64,000 nt of DNA from Perkinsus olseni (lineage: Eukaryota > Perkinsozoa > Perkinsida > Perkinsidae). Location: positions 393,127 through 457,126 of the forward strand of contig JABANP010000003.1 of the NCBI GenBank assembly GCA_013115135.1. The letters run 5' to 3'. Made by a program: the position numbers and the translations under genes. Positions 1 to 12,026 of this stretch are shown piece by piece. Below the pieces are notes generated by a model, which saw nothing but the letters and a program-made list of their open reading frames with translations, made no database searches and was not told where the DNA came from. Positions within the stretch are counted from its first letter, which is position 1, and each line of letters begins with the position of its first letter.

Positions 1-343
1 GGCGCAGTACCTGACATCGACCATCAGATCCGAACGACGCAGAAACTTTCGACTGATGTCAGACTTACTGGTAGCTTCCGTCGGGCTGCCTCACTGAGAT
101 CCATCCCTCCTCGCAAGCACAGGTTCCCTGCGATTCCGACCAGTTGCCACGACCAGCGCAGTTCGGAACTAAGAGGGAAAGAGCCCTTATATTCACTCAA
201 GTCGGCGATGGCGAGATACTCACCAGTGTGAGGCCAGCCCTCTGGGAGTGGAGCAGTCCTGTTGAGCCAGTGCGTACCATTGTCTGGTAGGGCCATGGGA
301 GTGCCCCGCCGAGGACAGGGACTGATAACAGGCAGGTGAGGCA

Positions 344-1495
344 TCACAACGGAGACGGGTTATTCTGAACGTACATGTGCCACTCATCGGGGGAAAGATG
401 GATGGTAGAGAATATATGGTTTCGTTTGGCGTATACAGCTCCCTCTTGACACTCACAACGTTGCATGAAACGGTTCCAAGTGTAGGGGCAGGAGACGTTC
501 TCGAACAGATCTGAGGGAATCCGCCATGGCTCAACGAGGAGAGCAGTGCGTCCCTACAGGGATACCACTCGTACTCGTGCTGAGTCGTGTTGGCAGGGAA
601 GCACCTTGAAAGAATACGCACCGGTCAGTACGGTAATCGACAACAACCAGCGTAGCACTCCCCAAACTTACGCAGTGGTTCTCGACATCTCAGGAATCAC
701 CCATCTCATGATATCAGAACAATCTGAAGGGCAGGATGATCATGGGCAGCACAGGTCCCTGGGGGCTACAGTAAGATACGCCTCCCGACCACACATGGGC
801 CTTTCTCGTTTCGTTCCATTGTAAGGGGCCGTCCCAATGCGTACATTGTCTGAAACAGGGATGAGCAACGACCTTCGGTGCGCAGTGTATTTGAACGAGT
901 AGTATCACAGCAGAGCTTGGTAGCGAGCACTGATCCAAATACTATCCGGCCAGTGCCAAATACTCGGAGATTTCCACTGGTCGAAACACTCGCACAGGCC
1001 GTTCACCCATCGGCCTCGGTTATGGCAGTATCGCTGTAGTCGATCACGGTGGTAGGAACTCCAGTCGGCGGGCCAGGTCATGGCAGGTTGAGTTGGCAAA
1101 ATGCTGCTTCTCCGCCTCGGGCTAGACTTCTTTTCTTACTCGTGACCGTTTCACTACAATTGCTGTATGGCGAGCGCAGAGCGGGCAATAACTGAAAGGA
1201 GAGTTGATGCTGCGCGTCTTCGGCAGCAACGAAAGCAGCTATTTTTCCACTATTGCATCTACCCTTCCTCCAGACTGAGGCACCGCGAAGGTGTTCGTGT
1301 TACATTACTACGGTGAAAAGGTCGAAACTCATCGCCGTACACTTTATCGTACCTCGACCTCCTGAGGTCCGAGGTGATATAAATTCCGCATAGACATAGT
1401 TGCGGTATGCGGGAAGATGCGGAAGCCCACACCCAGGAGAGCTCATCAGAGAATGGACACCATCTCACCACTGCCACTGAACACAAAACCACCAC
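344..1495 (-). CDS. Possible multi-exon cysteine-rich secreted protein (unrecognised)
   Basis: I do not recognise this gene. Several short minus-strand reading stretches look coding: about 1495-1259 (hydrophobic start resembling a signal peptide), 1099-905 (pattern GRWVNGLCECFDQW), about 900-714 (THWDGPLQWNET), and about 560-344 (DLFENVSCPYTW, then RCECQEG). The repeated CxC spacing and many Trp residues suggest a disulphide-rich ectodomain. A plausible donor (GTGATA) follows the 905 exon on the minus strand. Exon joins were not proven, the gene may run off the left edge, and a shadow ORF overlaps it. No function is assigned. Confidence 0.3.
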
Positions 1496-1591
1496 CCTCC
1501 AAGGTCACTCACGTGAGTTGACAGAGATCGAAGGACATGTTAGAGTTAGTAGTAGTTGAATATTAATAGTAAGAAGGGACCTCAAACTTTG

Positions 1592-1848
1592 ATGAAGTCA
1601 GACTCGGATGATGATGCGGACACCGGTGAGAGGTACCCGGCCTGCGTACCTCGGCTCTCCAGTTGAACAGCGTTAAGGGAGTAGTGATCAGTGAACGTGC
1701 TTCTATCTATAAGGAACCTGAAGGTGAAGTCCACAAGTCGGAGGAGAAGTTTCCTGCAACACCCGAGTTCGACGAGAAGCGCTTCGCTGGGTGGAGCACG
1801 GGACTGTTTGAAATGACAGCTGTAGGGAGCGTTCAGAATCGCGTCTAG
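1592..1848 (+). CDS. Small acidic hypothetical protein, two exons
   Basis: Unrecognised. The start reads MKSDSDDDADTG. A 38-nt GT-AG intron at 1633-1670 then joins in frame to a charged segment (ERASIYKEPEGEVHKSEEKF) and a stop at 1846-1848. The acidic start and lysine/glutamate-rich body look like protein rather than noise, but there is no domain. A further open stretch at about 1865-1978, ending in VRMWFAISPENFE, may be a downstream exon. The antisense ORF over the same bases is an alternative. Confidence 0.3.
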
Positions 1849-2378
1849 TGACAGTTCGTAAGTTGGCCTTCCCCGAGGCCTACCTGCTCTCGTCAGCCCG
1901 AAAGTCATGCGGCCTGACGTCAAGCTCGAATGGGGCGTACGGATGTGGTTCGCGATTTCGCCGGAGAACTTTGAATAGGTGTGAGAACACGGGCAACGCG
2001 AAGCGTATAGCCAAGAGGAGTAGGGCTAGCATAGCGAAGGACTCCTAGCAGTGATGGATGGGTCATCATGGACGATTTGGTAGGGTCGGCGGCTCTGAAG
2101 TAGGACGAGCGTGAAGTCACACCGCACCGGTGTTACTACTGCCAACCGCGTCCTGTACTCGGATTTGGCCCCCTCCAGGGATCGTCGGTCGAGAAGACGT
2201 ATCTTCGACCTCTGTGCATAACCAGAGTTATTCAGCCACTAGGATGGGAAGTGGAGTATAATGAGACGGGACAGGCAGTGTTGCCCTTGCAGCACGCGAG
2301 CTCACGTGCGCGGGAAGTTAGCGCGCGCCCGAAAAACCATCACACTGCCTTGACTGCTGATAAGATTTTGATATTCTT

Positions 2379-3391
2379 ATGTCAGCATCACTATCCCAGT
2401 ATGGGCCCGGGTCCATTATAACAGTTCAAGTGAACTATGCTAGGGATCTCTATGACACTGAGTTCTTTGGAGCCATGGACCCTTATTGTTTGGTCATATT
2501 AGGAGCCTTACAGTACTAATACCACTCCTTTCCCAACATGCGTCGGTTCATCGGGAGAAATCAGGTACCGGACGGTGACCAAGAAGGACGCTGGGAAGTA
2601 CCCTACATGGGACCAGTTGTTCAGCTTCCGTTATAACAATGAGAGCGTCATACGGTTTGTTGTGTACGACAAGGATACTATATCGTCTGATGACATCGTC
2701 GGAGAGGCTGTTGTGTCTCTTGCGGCAATAGCAGATAAGGGAGGCGACTGGATGGGCGACTTGCAGCTCTATCGAAAGAAAAATAAACCGGCAGGAGCTC
2801 TTAATGTGAGGTAGTAGTGGAAATGGCAGTCTGTTTGTTGGCTAGGGAACGGTCTTTTTACTTTATAGCCGTGTATACGTATCCTGGGTGACAGCACGAG
2901 GGGCAGTAGTGGTGCAAATAGCTCTCCGTGGATGCTGCGCTAACGATGTTGGTTGTTGTTGATAGGATACAAATGACTCCTAGTGGTGGCTATAAGCCTG
3001 TAGTGCAAGCCCAGCCTATCATGGCAGCAGAGGCTAAGCCTATACTTACTCAGCAGGCTACGGTACGTACACTAGTCCTGCATTCTCACCACTGACGGCC
3101 TCTCCCATCGCTCAGATTGTGCCCCCACAACCGATCGTACAAGGTCATGTAGTGATTCCCCAACAGCCACAGCAGCCTGTGATGGCAGCTCAGCCTATGA
3201 TGATGGCGCCGCCACCACCCCAGCCGATGGGATGCGCTCCCCCTTACCAGCCCATGATGACGATGAATCCCTATCAGCCTGTATACTCCCAACAGCCTGC
3301 CGGACCGTACGCACCACCAGCCGCGGCGCCGATGTATTCACCCCCGCCGCCACAGCAGCCATACTATTACGGTGGATGGCGTGGGGAGTAG
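2379..3391 (+). CDS. C2-domain protein with Pro/Gln/Met-rich tail
   Basis: Four exons join with canonical GT-AG introns in consistent phase: 2379-2512, 2565-2810, 2966-3062 and 3116-3391, giving about 250 residues. Residues 1-115 form a single C2 domain: the ITVQVNYARDL strand, the calcium-loop motif AMDPYCLV, YRTVTKK, and the second loop VVYDKDTISSDDIVG. The rest is a low-complexity tail rich in Pro, Gln, Met and Tyr, ending GGWRGE. C2 domains bind phospholipid, often calcium dependent. The conserved Asp residues in both loops suggest calcium binding is retained. It is probably a peripheral membrane or trafficking protein. The ORF appears to end at GTAGTAG at 2811 only because that is the donor site. 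Confidence 0.75.
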
Positions 3392-3673
3392 TGTGGAGGG
3401 CCTGTTTGTTGCACTGTGCTGCTGTATAGTATCCTACCTTCACAAGGCAGCCGCCTTTTGTACACCGTTTATCTGCCTTTGATTGTTTCTGTATAACACT
3501 TGCTTCTCCCTGCCGTCCCGAGTTGGTACCCCGTCACTCGGGGAGGGGCGGAGCAGTTGGAGTGTATACTCGTGAGTGGGTTGTATGGTGGCCTCCAGGT
3601 GAGTTGGGGCCTGTTACGGTCGATGGAAGTGTTTGGTAGGAGCTGAAAGTGGCGGTAGTAGTTGTTTCACTTT

Positions 3674-5474
3674 ATGAAGGCTTTCCTGCGCCGCATGATT
3701 GCCCTTGGGGAGTCACCTAGGACTAAGGCGATGAACCTCAAGCGAGAGGGCAACACCCTTTTCAAACAAGGGGAGTACGAGAAGGCCGCAGAAGTCTATG
3801 CACGAGCCTGCCGGTTGGCAGTGGATTCTAATATGTACTAGGGCATAGCGGGGAGCGGTGCTTTCACCAACAGTGGCTCTATCCTCGTTCTGTGTTGGTG
3901 TCTTAGCGTGGGTTGCGGTGAGCGGTATTGTAGCGCCCCGACATTGGAGTACTTCTCACTACCTTGAACTCGGTATCACTATCTTCTGTTACGTTTGGGA
4001 ATCATGTGGGCTATATTTGTTAGTAGCCATACGAGGACGAATAGACCGTGAGGGTCGCAGCGTTGAAATGGGGCGGTGGCCGTACTGACCTTAGAGAGGG
4101 CCATAATCTGTGATGGATCAACGGCCACTAAAATGGGGCAGCGCTTGCAGCGGACACGACGCATCCGGGGGATCCTCCGATGAACGCCTCTTTTGCGTCG
4201 CTCTGCTACATAACGTGATGATAGGTCCGTCTTTCGTCAGGATTCTGACTCTGCGCTGCAACTGGGCGTTGTGCCTGCAGCGACTTGGCGACTATATAGG
4301 AGCTCTTACTGTACTGCAGGATGCATCGGCAACGTGTCATGCGGACGATTGTGATGCCAATCCGAAATACCTTTACCGGTAGTAGGAGAAGGGCTTGGCT
4401 ACCCATGGATGCGCCACGGGTTGCTGTGTTAGGAAGGCCCTGTGTTTACGGCATATTTACGAGGACCAAAGTGCAGGGACCAACGGCATGCTAAGTAGTG
4501 TGGCATGGGCACGTGCTCGAGGTAGTCGGACTAGAGGCTAGCACTGTTGTGTCTTAGATTGTGATGGTCGTAACGATCCTGAAGAGCTCCTATTGGAAGC
4601 AAGGGGTTACCTACGGAAGGCCATAGCGCAGTGTCCACAGGATAAGGCGCTGAGGGAGGAGCTCAGGGCTGTTAAAGTTTTGTTGTCATCATCAATCGAT
4701 GAGGGAGGAGGAGGCAGAGGGAAATTGGCCAAGGGTAGTACCGGCTGGGGACAGGAGATCGCAGCGACAGTCCATACGTCTAGGGCTCGACCTTTATTCG
4801 GACAAGCCGGATTGGGAGGAAGCCCAAGCGGCGGCAGTACTAGCTGAATCACGGAAGAGCATGCCTGTGAACCCACTGCCTGATCGCTATGGTGCCGAGT
4901 ATTGGCAGGAGTGCCGAGAGAAGTGGCTTGAAGGCTGCCTGCTGGGCCTCTCGGGTAGTACTAGGGAAGGGGAGGGCGGCCACTTCATAGTGCGACGCAT
5001 CTTGTTTGATGCGATTATGGTCATCCCAGCCATGCGGCACTCGTTCGTTGTTCATTCTCGTTTTGCCTTTGGAAGTGACCTATGCAAATTTAGTGATTAT
5101 AGCCAGCCATAGGGCGTTGAATGGTCGGACTGCCTTTTTCGGGCATCGGGGACCGCGCGCTTGATGCTGGCGATTCAACCATGCGGACATCTCCAAATTC
5201 TAGAATCATGCAGGGAGAGGCTTGGGAAGGAAGATGCCTTCGTGTAGCACGGTTAGAATCCGGAAGCTCTGATGATGTCGAGGTTGCTATCTGTGATGCA
5301 GTGCTCGGTGTGATAGGTCCAGTGGACAGCGTATCGAGCGATGAGGGCCGTGAGTCGCGGGGGGAGGAGGATAAAGACAGCGGATGGTTCATGTGGGGAT
5401 CGCGAGACAAGGATGGTGATAATGGGACGGACGCCGCCGGGATCTTTCTTACGTGTTCGACTGGTCTAGCATAG
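3674..5474 (+). CDS. TPR-repeat protein, multi-exon
   Basis: Exon 1 (3674-3834) encodes NLKREGNTLFKQGEYEKAAE, a classic first TPR helix pair. Exon 2 (4241-4378) gives the second repeat (NWALCLQRLGDYIGAL). Exon 3 is about 4433-4494 and exon 4 4558-4734 (a third repeat: ARGYLRKAIAQCPQDKALRE). Exon 5 (4784-4954) is an acidic helical segment (LYSDKPDWEEAQAA). All these joins are GT-AG and in phase. The last part, 5121-5474, is Ser/Asp/Glu-rich; its junction with exon 5 is unresolved. The layout resembles FKBP or Hsp90 co-chaperone TPR proteins, but no PPIase domain is visible. It is a protein-interaction scaffold of unknown partner. Donors at 4379, 4735 and 4955 start GTAGTA. Confidence 0.6.
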
Positions 5475-5577
5475 AAGGGCCTTGGCTGTCTAGTACCCTC
5501 TCAGTTAAGATACTCCTTGCCATATTGGACCTGTAGCATTTCTGTTTTCGCATTGTGCTAGATTCGGCTCTTATGGG

Positions 5578-6001
5578 GTGTTCGCGGCCGTCATGACTCT
5601 TTTTGTGCAATCAAGCTTTCCCGAATATAGTACGACCACACTGGGTGTCCTTATCTTGTCAGCTCTGGCGGATGTAATAATGGAAGTATCGGAACCCTAT
5701 ACACCTCTACCTCGCCCGTTCAAGCTCTCGACTGCAGTTAAAGTAGCTAATGAAGTCTGGGCCAATAATGGTTATTAGTAACAATTGTCTTTCTTATGTG
5801 ATACCATAAATCGCCGACATCATAATATTGAACCCCCACATTCGGCCACAAGTGGTCCCTCGGGTGTATCCTATTTACCTTGTCATATTATCGTTGCAGT
5901 GCTGTCATTATTGAGTACATTTGCCGAGCCTCTTCAAGGCGCTTTCTCAGCCATGAGTTGGGCGAATTGCGTTATTGAGAAGTATCTTAGCAGCTTGACT
6001 T
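5578..6001 (+). other. Hydrophobic coding-like stretches upstream of transporter (unassigned)
   Basis: Two open stretches (5578-5778 and about 5880-6000) encode hydrophobic segments such as LGVLILSALADVIMEVSEPY and VLSLLSTFAEPLQGAFSAMS. They resemble each other loosely (L-S-x-L-x-x-x-x-E-P) and recall the EP-containing helices of Rft1-like flippases. The match is too weak to name and no full gene can be built. They could be the end of another membrane-protein gene or unspliced 5' sequence of the transporter that follows. Confidence 0.2.
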
Positions 6002-6033
6002 TTGCAGTTCCTGTTTTGGTACTGTCTGCTGCC

Positions 6034-7643
6034 ATGTTGTCGCCATTTGGTTCACCAGTCCGCAAGGATGAGATAGAGTTGCAGCCTCGTCGCTGGGGCA
6101 AGGAGGAGACACCTAAGGACCTCACCTACGAGCTGGATGGTGGCCAATCTACCCCAGATGATAAGTCGATTGACGGTGCAGCTTCGACTCAGCGCAGGAC
6201 AGCCATATCGCCTAGAGGCCTGTTCTACATGGCCCTGCTGGCCCTACAGTACGGCAGTCAGCCTCTTATCACCACTACCTTCACGCCGAGGTAGTAGTAG
6301 TAGTTGTTAGCGCCCCAGGGAGGGAGTACTTGGCCCTTCATCAGGAGCATACCATCGTCAGCTATTGTAACTATAACAGAGATTGTCAAGTTCTTCCTCG
6401 CGATCGGCCTGATGTTTGCGGAAGGTGTGGTACGGCGTCCCACCTTCTCCCCAGCCCTCGCCATCCTCAGGTTCGGCCTCGAGTGCCTTGCAGGGTTGGA
6501 CCCTACGTGGGAGTTTCCTTGCTGCCGCCCTCCCTGCCATGAGCTACTCTCTTCAAAATATATGTATCCAGATAGCATTCCAGAACCTCGATCCGCTGGT
6601 CTACAATCTGGTCAACCAGACCAAGCTCCTCTCCACTGCGGTAGTAGTCCCCTCAGTAGGGGCCTCTGCGTTCCTCATCGACCTCTCCGCAGTTGCTGAC
6701 GTACCTTTTCCTCGGCAAACGACAGAGCAGGCACCAGCTGATAGCCCTCGGCATGCTATTCATAGCGGCTGTTATGATCAAGCGTTGGTAGGGGCCTCGC
6801 GTTCGATTCACTGCGATTGATTTACTCGTATGCAGGTCAGGCATCTGAGCCTCCGGAAGCCGAAGGGGAGCGCAACGCCAGACTGGGTCTCATCTGCGTA
6901 GGCCGTCCAGTCGCTGCTGCTGCTGCTTGATACTCTCCCTTAGGTCCTGGCGGCTAGCGCGCTCTCAGGAGTAGGCGCATCGATATCTGAACTGGCGCTG
7001 CAGACATATAGTCGGAATAGGTGAGGGTCTCTCAGCTCGTGGCCGGCTTCGAGGCTTCGCGTGCTGTTGCGTATCTTCCTAGAGTGAAGATAAGATACGC
7101 TTCTCACCGAAACGGCCGTGTTGAATCTACTTGCCTTCAGTTTTCTCTTCTCGGCGGAGTTGGCAGTGTACTCGGTGATAGCCATCTCGACTGGAGAGCT
7201 GTTCAAGGACGGCCATCTACCTGCTGTTGGACAAGCCTTACAGACCTGGACCATGCTCATACCAATATGTAGTCGCCACCGCCACCGGACTTCGCCGCAT
7301 CCGACCCCTTCTCATTACCGATAGTTACGGCCGCCATGGGAGGTATCTTCGTCGGTCAAGTCACTAAATATGCTGGCAGCGTGAGTTCACAGGGCCGTGG
7401 TCTGTCTGCTTTTGCTGTAAAAGCGTGGTCAGGTTCAAAAAGGCTTTTCGATTATAGCGGGCATCATCTTCACGGCCTTCTTGCGGAGTGTGATTCTGTC
7501 CAAGCCGCTGACGATGGAGTTGATACTGTCAGCCCCTCTAACTGCTGTTGCTACCTATATGTGAGTGCTCATCTTGTCCGCGCTTCGACATAAGATACTC
7601 TCAGGTACGCAAAGTACCCGTACAAAGCGCAAGTACAGAGTAG
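6034..7643 (+). CDS. Nucleotide-sugar transporter (SLC35A / UDP-sugar family)
   Basis: Ten exons can be traced: 6034-6290, 6345-6424, 6471-6640, 6693-6787, 6836-6897, 6944-7010, 7095-7268, 7325-7380, 7433-7560 and 7595-7643. Family landmarks appear in order: ALLALQYGSQPLI (TM1), TITEIVKFFLA (TM2), LPAMSYSLQN and NLDPLVYNLVNQTKLL (the substrate-translocating region), GLICVLAASALSGVGASISE, TAAMGGIFVGQVTKYA and LTAVATYIYS. About ten membrane helices are expected, in the Golgi or ER, exchanging a nucleotide sugar for its NMP. Sugar specificity cannot be read. The 6787/6836 junction is one base out of frame with GT-AG ends. The start ATG at 6034 follows a pyrimidine tract and CAG, and could be trans-spliced. 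Confidence 0.78.
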
Positions 7644-8200
7644 CAAGGAATAAAGAGCGATGACTGTCTACCAGAGATAACTTTCCCTTACCGAATTATG
7701 CTGTAAAGTGTCCCCCGGCCACCCTCTTGTGTTAGTATCCACGACTATACTGACGATATTGGACAGGGGTTCATGGTGGAGCGAGCTGTGCCAGGTGTGG
7801 TATCATTCGGGCGCTAGCTGGATGAATCAACACCGAGCTCATTCTAATATCTCCAGTGCCTTGGCGTAGCCTTGGCGTAGAGAATAGCCGGGCCATCGAC
7901 GGCGCTAGTCCAAGCTGCCAGACCTGGTCTCCACGTTGGTAGGGTCGTCGTCACCCCATCCACCTCGGGCCCCTCGAATACATGAGAAAGTTGAGGGTCA
8001 ATAGCAGGCGTCATCTGAGAATAGGGACAAGGGTTCCCCGGCCTGTCCCTATAGCCGCCGTGAGGGTTCACAGCCCTCGTGGCATGGGCCGATCTCGCTG
8101 GTACACAGTCGCCGCAGTTGAACTCAAGGGCCTAACTCGCTGTTGATGAATAGCAACTAGCGGGATGGACCAGTGCAGTTTTTGGTCTGTAATCTGAGTA
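7644..8200. other. Intergenic stretch, one weak minus ORF
   Basis: No supported gene lies between the transporter stop and the peptidase start. A minus-strand open stretch at 7844-8071 (containing RPGLAAWTSAVDGP) and another at 8132-8326 have some protein-like composition but no start context, domain or provable introns. The right part should hold the promoter of the pyroglutamyl-peptidase gene. Confidence 0.4.
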
Positions 8201-8931
8201 ATGAGTGCAGAGAAGAGCACAGAAGGAGTGCATATACTGATAACAGGCTTCGGGCCCTTCAGTGGTGTCCCGGAGAACCCAACCCAGGCTGTGGCTGAGG
8301 CTCTCGACAGGACAGAAGATAAACACTTAGGTGACGCGGTGTGAGCCCCTCAACCTGTTGCAGTGTATGCTGCCTTCAGGCGACAGCAGCGACTACGACG
8401 TCTTCTCCTCCACAGTAGAGGTATCGGTTGGGGAGTGCGAACAAGTGTCGAAGGCGATGGCCGCGGAGGCCAAGAGTCGAGCTGGAAAGACGCTGTTGTT
8501 GCACATGGGAGTTGACCCGGCATGCGACCATTTCAAGCTTGAACGTGAGAAGGGCCCAAACCTTCCATTATGTCATGGCAGTGGTCTCAGGTACAGCTCA
8601 CAACGTGGCCGATTTCAGAGTTCCGGACGTCCGTGGCGCCCAGCTGACCGGACGAGAGATCATCCACGGCCGTCCTGATACGCTGCAGACGGCGGTAGAT
8701 GTCGAAGCTGTGGTTAAGGCGTGCCAGAGGGAAGGGTGCCGGCTGGAGGTCTCTGATGACGCCGGACGCTACCTCTGCAACTTTATCTATTTCAACTCGC
8801 TTGACAACACGGACGGTCGGGCCCTGTTTCTGCACCTCCCGCCCTTCACCGCGTACCCTCAAGATGCCCAGTGTAAATTTGTGAGGGAGATCCTCGATGC
8901 TGTTGCTGTGGAGTGTGAGAAGAGTTTTTGA
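8201..8931 (+). CDS. Pyroglutamyl-peptidase I (peptidase family C15)
   Basis: This cytosolic cysteine peptidase removes N-terminal pyroglutamate. Three exons (8201-8338, 8364-8544, 8591-8931) give 219 residues, the usual family length. The N terminus carries the signature ITGFGPFSGVPENPTQA. Exon 2 ends with LLLHMGVDP and HFKLER, the last holding the catalytic Glu. Exon 3 has VADFRVPD, the active-site Cys motif SDDAGRYLCNF, and the His motif FLHLPPF. The full Glu-Cys-His triad is present, so the enzyme should be active. Intron 2 (46 nt) is canonical. Intron 1 would be only 25 nt (8339-8363), yet it restores the family alignment exactly (DA-CMLPSG). Confidence 0.88.
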
Positions 8932-11904
8932 ACAGTGCCTGCTGCCTAACCTTATCGACCCTCAAGATGCCGCTCTTGTGTGGTTCAATCAACAGCTGGG
9001 TTTGCTGCTACGCCACTCGCGACGAGTCGACACCGAAGCGGCGGTGGCTGCGGAGTGTGAATGGAACCATCAGCGATTTATATCATCCCGAGTTGAAGCA
9101 GAGTTTTCTTCATTTATGCTTCCCTATGCCCGGGGTAGAGATCCTCCTCAAGAGTTGCTATTGCGGCCGAGGGTCGACTGCGGTATGCGGTCGAAGCTTG
9201 CCACCACCACCCTTGATGGTGTCATCCAACGCTCGACTTACAACCTCAACGCTAGCGTCGGCAGGAGCAACCGCTACGACCGGGTGTACGCGTTGTGGTC
9301 GTGCTGGTAGCATATTCAATTCGGCTGCCTCAGATCGCGGACTAGCAACGTCGAACGGTCGAATAAGGGCATGGAGAGGGAGTGGGTGAGGAAGGCCATG
9401 GCTGCCTTCCAGCGGCAGCTCAGGGAGCCCGACCATGTACCACCGGTCCACGGGGGGTGAGCTGCCGCACACTGAGTGCTTAGGTTTGGATACGACGCCC
9501 GGAGGCACGGAAACAGTTCGGGCTGTCGGACTGGGACTTGTACGCTTTGGCATCGTTTCACAAGCAGAACCCGTATGAATCCGATGAGCAGTCCTGGACG
9601 CTTTATCGGCTACCAGATGTCATACAGTGTGCTAAGAAGAAGTAAGTTGGGAAAGATATTTTGACTACCGTTTGCTCGCTGAGAATAATACTTGCGTGAT
9701 AGAGATAGTTCTAGTAGAAGACAGAGAGAAGTGTCTTCTATTGTCACCGACCTTCGAATGGCGGAAGAGCGTTTTCGTTGTTCCAGCAGGTTCTCGCGAA
9801 CTATTTTTCCTAGATTGTACGGACCCCTACTTCGGCTTGGGGATGCTCGTTGATCAGGTATAAGTCCGAGGAGACCATCATGATTCGCTACAAGCACTAT
9901 CTAGAATCGGAGGCCCACAAGAGTCGGCATCGGTTTGAATATTTATGGCATGGACGAGGTAGCGGCTCATGAGGCCTCTAGTCTTCGCACTTGGCTGCAT
10001 CTCTAGGTGTGGGAGGATTCTACTGAGGAACCCGACGCAACCGCCCCGTCCCTGGCCATCTGGAGGAAATGGTCAGCGAGTGACAAAGCCATCGGTGGAG
10101 CCGCTAGTGTGAGTTGCCTCTTCGACCTCCCTGAGCTTCTATATCATTTCCTGATCGAATAGAATTCATCGTCGGTCAATCTAAAAGACAGAATTCCCTC
10201 TCCATGCCCTTTGAAATCAGCTGGAAAAGATTTTATTCGACCGGTAAATGGCCTGCCAGGTATGGCAAGGCCTCCTGTCTAACGTCGGCATTGCCAGTGT
10301 GAAGTTCTTGGTCGTGGATCTCCACGGGCAGCAGCGCAGTGTGAGAACAATTGTCTCAGTTGCGAACGGGCTGGACGACTTTCCTTTTCTCCTTCTCAGT
10401 TTCGCGGATTTGATGCATTCTGGCGCTGATGTCGCTAATTACGGGTACCGGTACAGCTCCCTCCTCGCCAGCTTTGGCAAAGGTCGGGACATACATCATC
10501 CGTAAGGAAGGGGCAGGGCTGAGTGGTGGCTCGTCCCTCCACCGCACCCGTCAGGTACGGCTACGGTCGGCAGCGCAACATTGCAGCTGACCGGTCTTTC
10601 TTCATTCTCACTGCAGTCGGAGGGATGATACCCATGTAAGTAAGGATCCTCATCAGTGGACCATTGATTTAAGCTCGGCAGGTATACGGCGACGAGGGAT
10701 CTGTTTGCCCACTACTGCAGCAGTGGCATGATGGTGTCATCACTGCCAACCACAGCGACTACAACAGCCCTCAGCGGATCGGTTCTGGGGCTCAGCTCTG
10801 GCTTGGGCTTGCCGGTGAGCACCTCGCTCCGCTCTGTGGTTTCACAACATCACCTCTTCCCGACTGAATCTGCCGGAAGGCGGCGGCTGTGCTGACCCAC
10901 CCTCCCTCCAGGTTGGCATGTTCATCGTATCAGCGTCCCTAGAGGCACTCGCTCTTAACGAGGCATACCGGGAGCTCCGTCAGCAGAACGTCGCCGTCTC
11001 AGAAGCGATTCGATCAGGAGCTGACGTAGGGTCCCCAGCACTCACTCCAACTTGTACCACCACCATCGTCATCAGATCATGCCGGTTGCCACATTCCTAG
11101 AGGCTGGCAGCGGCATCCTCGGTGCTGCGATTGGGATAGCAGGAGTGGTACGTCCAGACTACTGCCTTGACGGCCCATGGGTGCTCCTTCAGGTGGCCTC
11201 CTACTGCCTCGGCTCCCCCATACCCGACATGATGGCATCGCTGTTGATGTCGGGAGTGGTTAGTGGAGTAGGAGCATATCTCCTCAGACGAAGTACCTGC
11301 TGCACTTCATGATGGGGGCCGAGGCGCTTCCCTCAGGCACACAACTTCTGCTCGGGGCTACCCTGCCCAGTGATGAGGTCGAGAAAGTGATCCGCTCGCT
11401 TGAGGCCGACGCGGTGGTTGTTGGAGTGTACGACGTCAAGACGGAGCTAGTCGGCACGGTACGACCGCCGCTGCCGCTATGCGTCTCGAGCAGCGTCACT
11501 CCGATCAGACCACAGCTCGATTCAAGGCTGAGGTTGAGTTCAACGCCGAGGCCGTCACAAGGCGACGATTGAAGATAGCCCAGGCCAACGAAGCTGTCAC
11601 AGAGTCCGGGCCCGACCTACCGAGCACTGTGGCCCTACGGACGGGCATCGGTAGGGAGCGGCTGAATGTACTTGAGTGTATGGGAGCTCTCACCTTTCAG
11701 GCTGACCCTGTCGATTGTGTCACGGCGTCAATGAAGGAGGCCTCATCGGGAGGCCCTTCAAGTGCCGAGGACTGGCTCATGCGGAACGACGCGCTCTTCC
11801 TGCTGGCCTTGACGAGAGAGCTCAAACGTCTCGAGCGGCTCATCAGGGACAGCCTGCCGGCTAACAAGTATTCCTACGTACATGTCGATCTAGAGCCTTG
11901 GTGA
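8897..11904 (+). CDS. Zinc transporter, SLC30A9/ZNT9-type cation diffusion facilitator
   Basis: Later exons are clear: about 10259-10501 (VKFLVVDLHGQQR, SFADLMHSGADVAN), 10555-10635 (PYGYGRQRN, TAVGGMIPM), 10682-10815, 10915-11025, about 11088-11146, 11195-11260, 11295-11458 and about 11508-11904. The HSxAD and HPYGYG elements and the C-terminal RFKAEVEFNAEAVTRRRL plus VHVDLEPW match the ZNT9 subfamily, a mitochondrial or nuclear CDF protein, rather than vacuolar ZnTs. An upstream exon (9484-9641: ARKQFGLSDWDLYAL, SWTLYRLPDV) matches the ZNT9 N-terminal domain. Exons at 9346-9445 and before are plausible. The region 9642-10108 can be spliced in two frames and is unresolved. The start is uncertain; the first open stretch overlaps the end of the peptidase gene. 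Confidence 0.75.
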
Positions 11905-12026
11905 TGATTCAACCATTGCTGTACCATCCACAATAGCAACATTTGCATTGTTCCTGTCGCGGACCATCGGAGGAGCTTTGAGTTGACGGGCAGTGCAGAG
12001 TTGGAGGGTGATCTCCTGTTTGGAAG

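Noticed and set aside
2502..2557. C2-gene intron first looked non-canonical with a GGAG direct repeat
   Set aside because: A proper GT-AG choice (2513-2564) gives an in-frame C2 domain, so no anomaly is needed.
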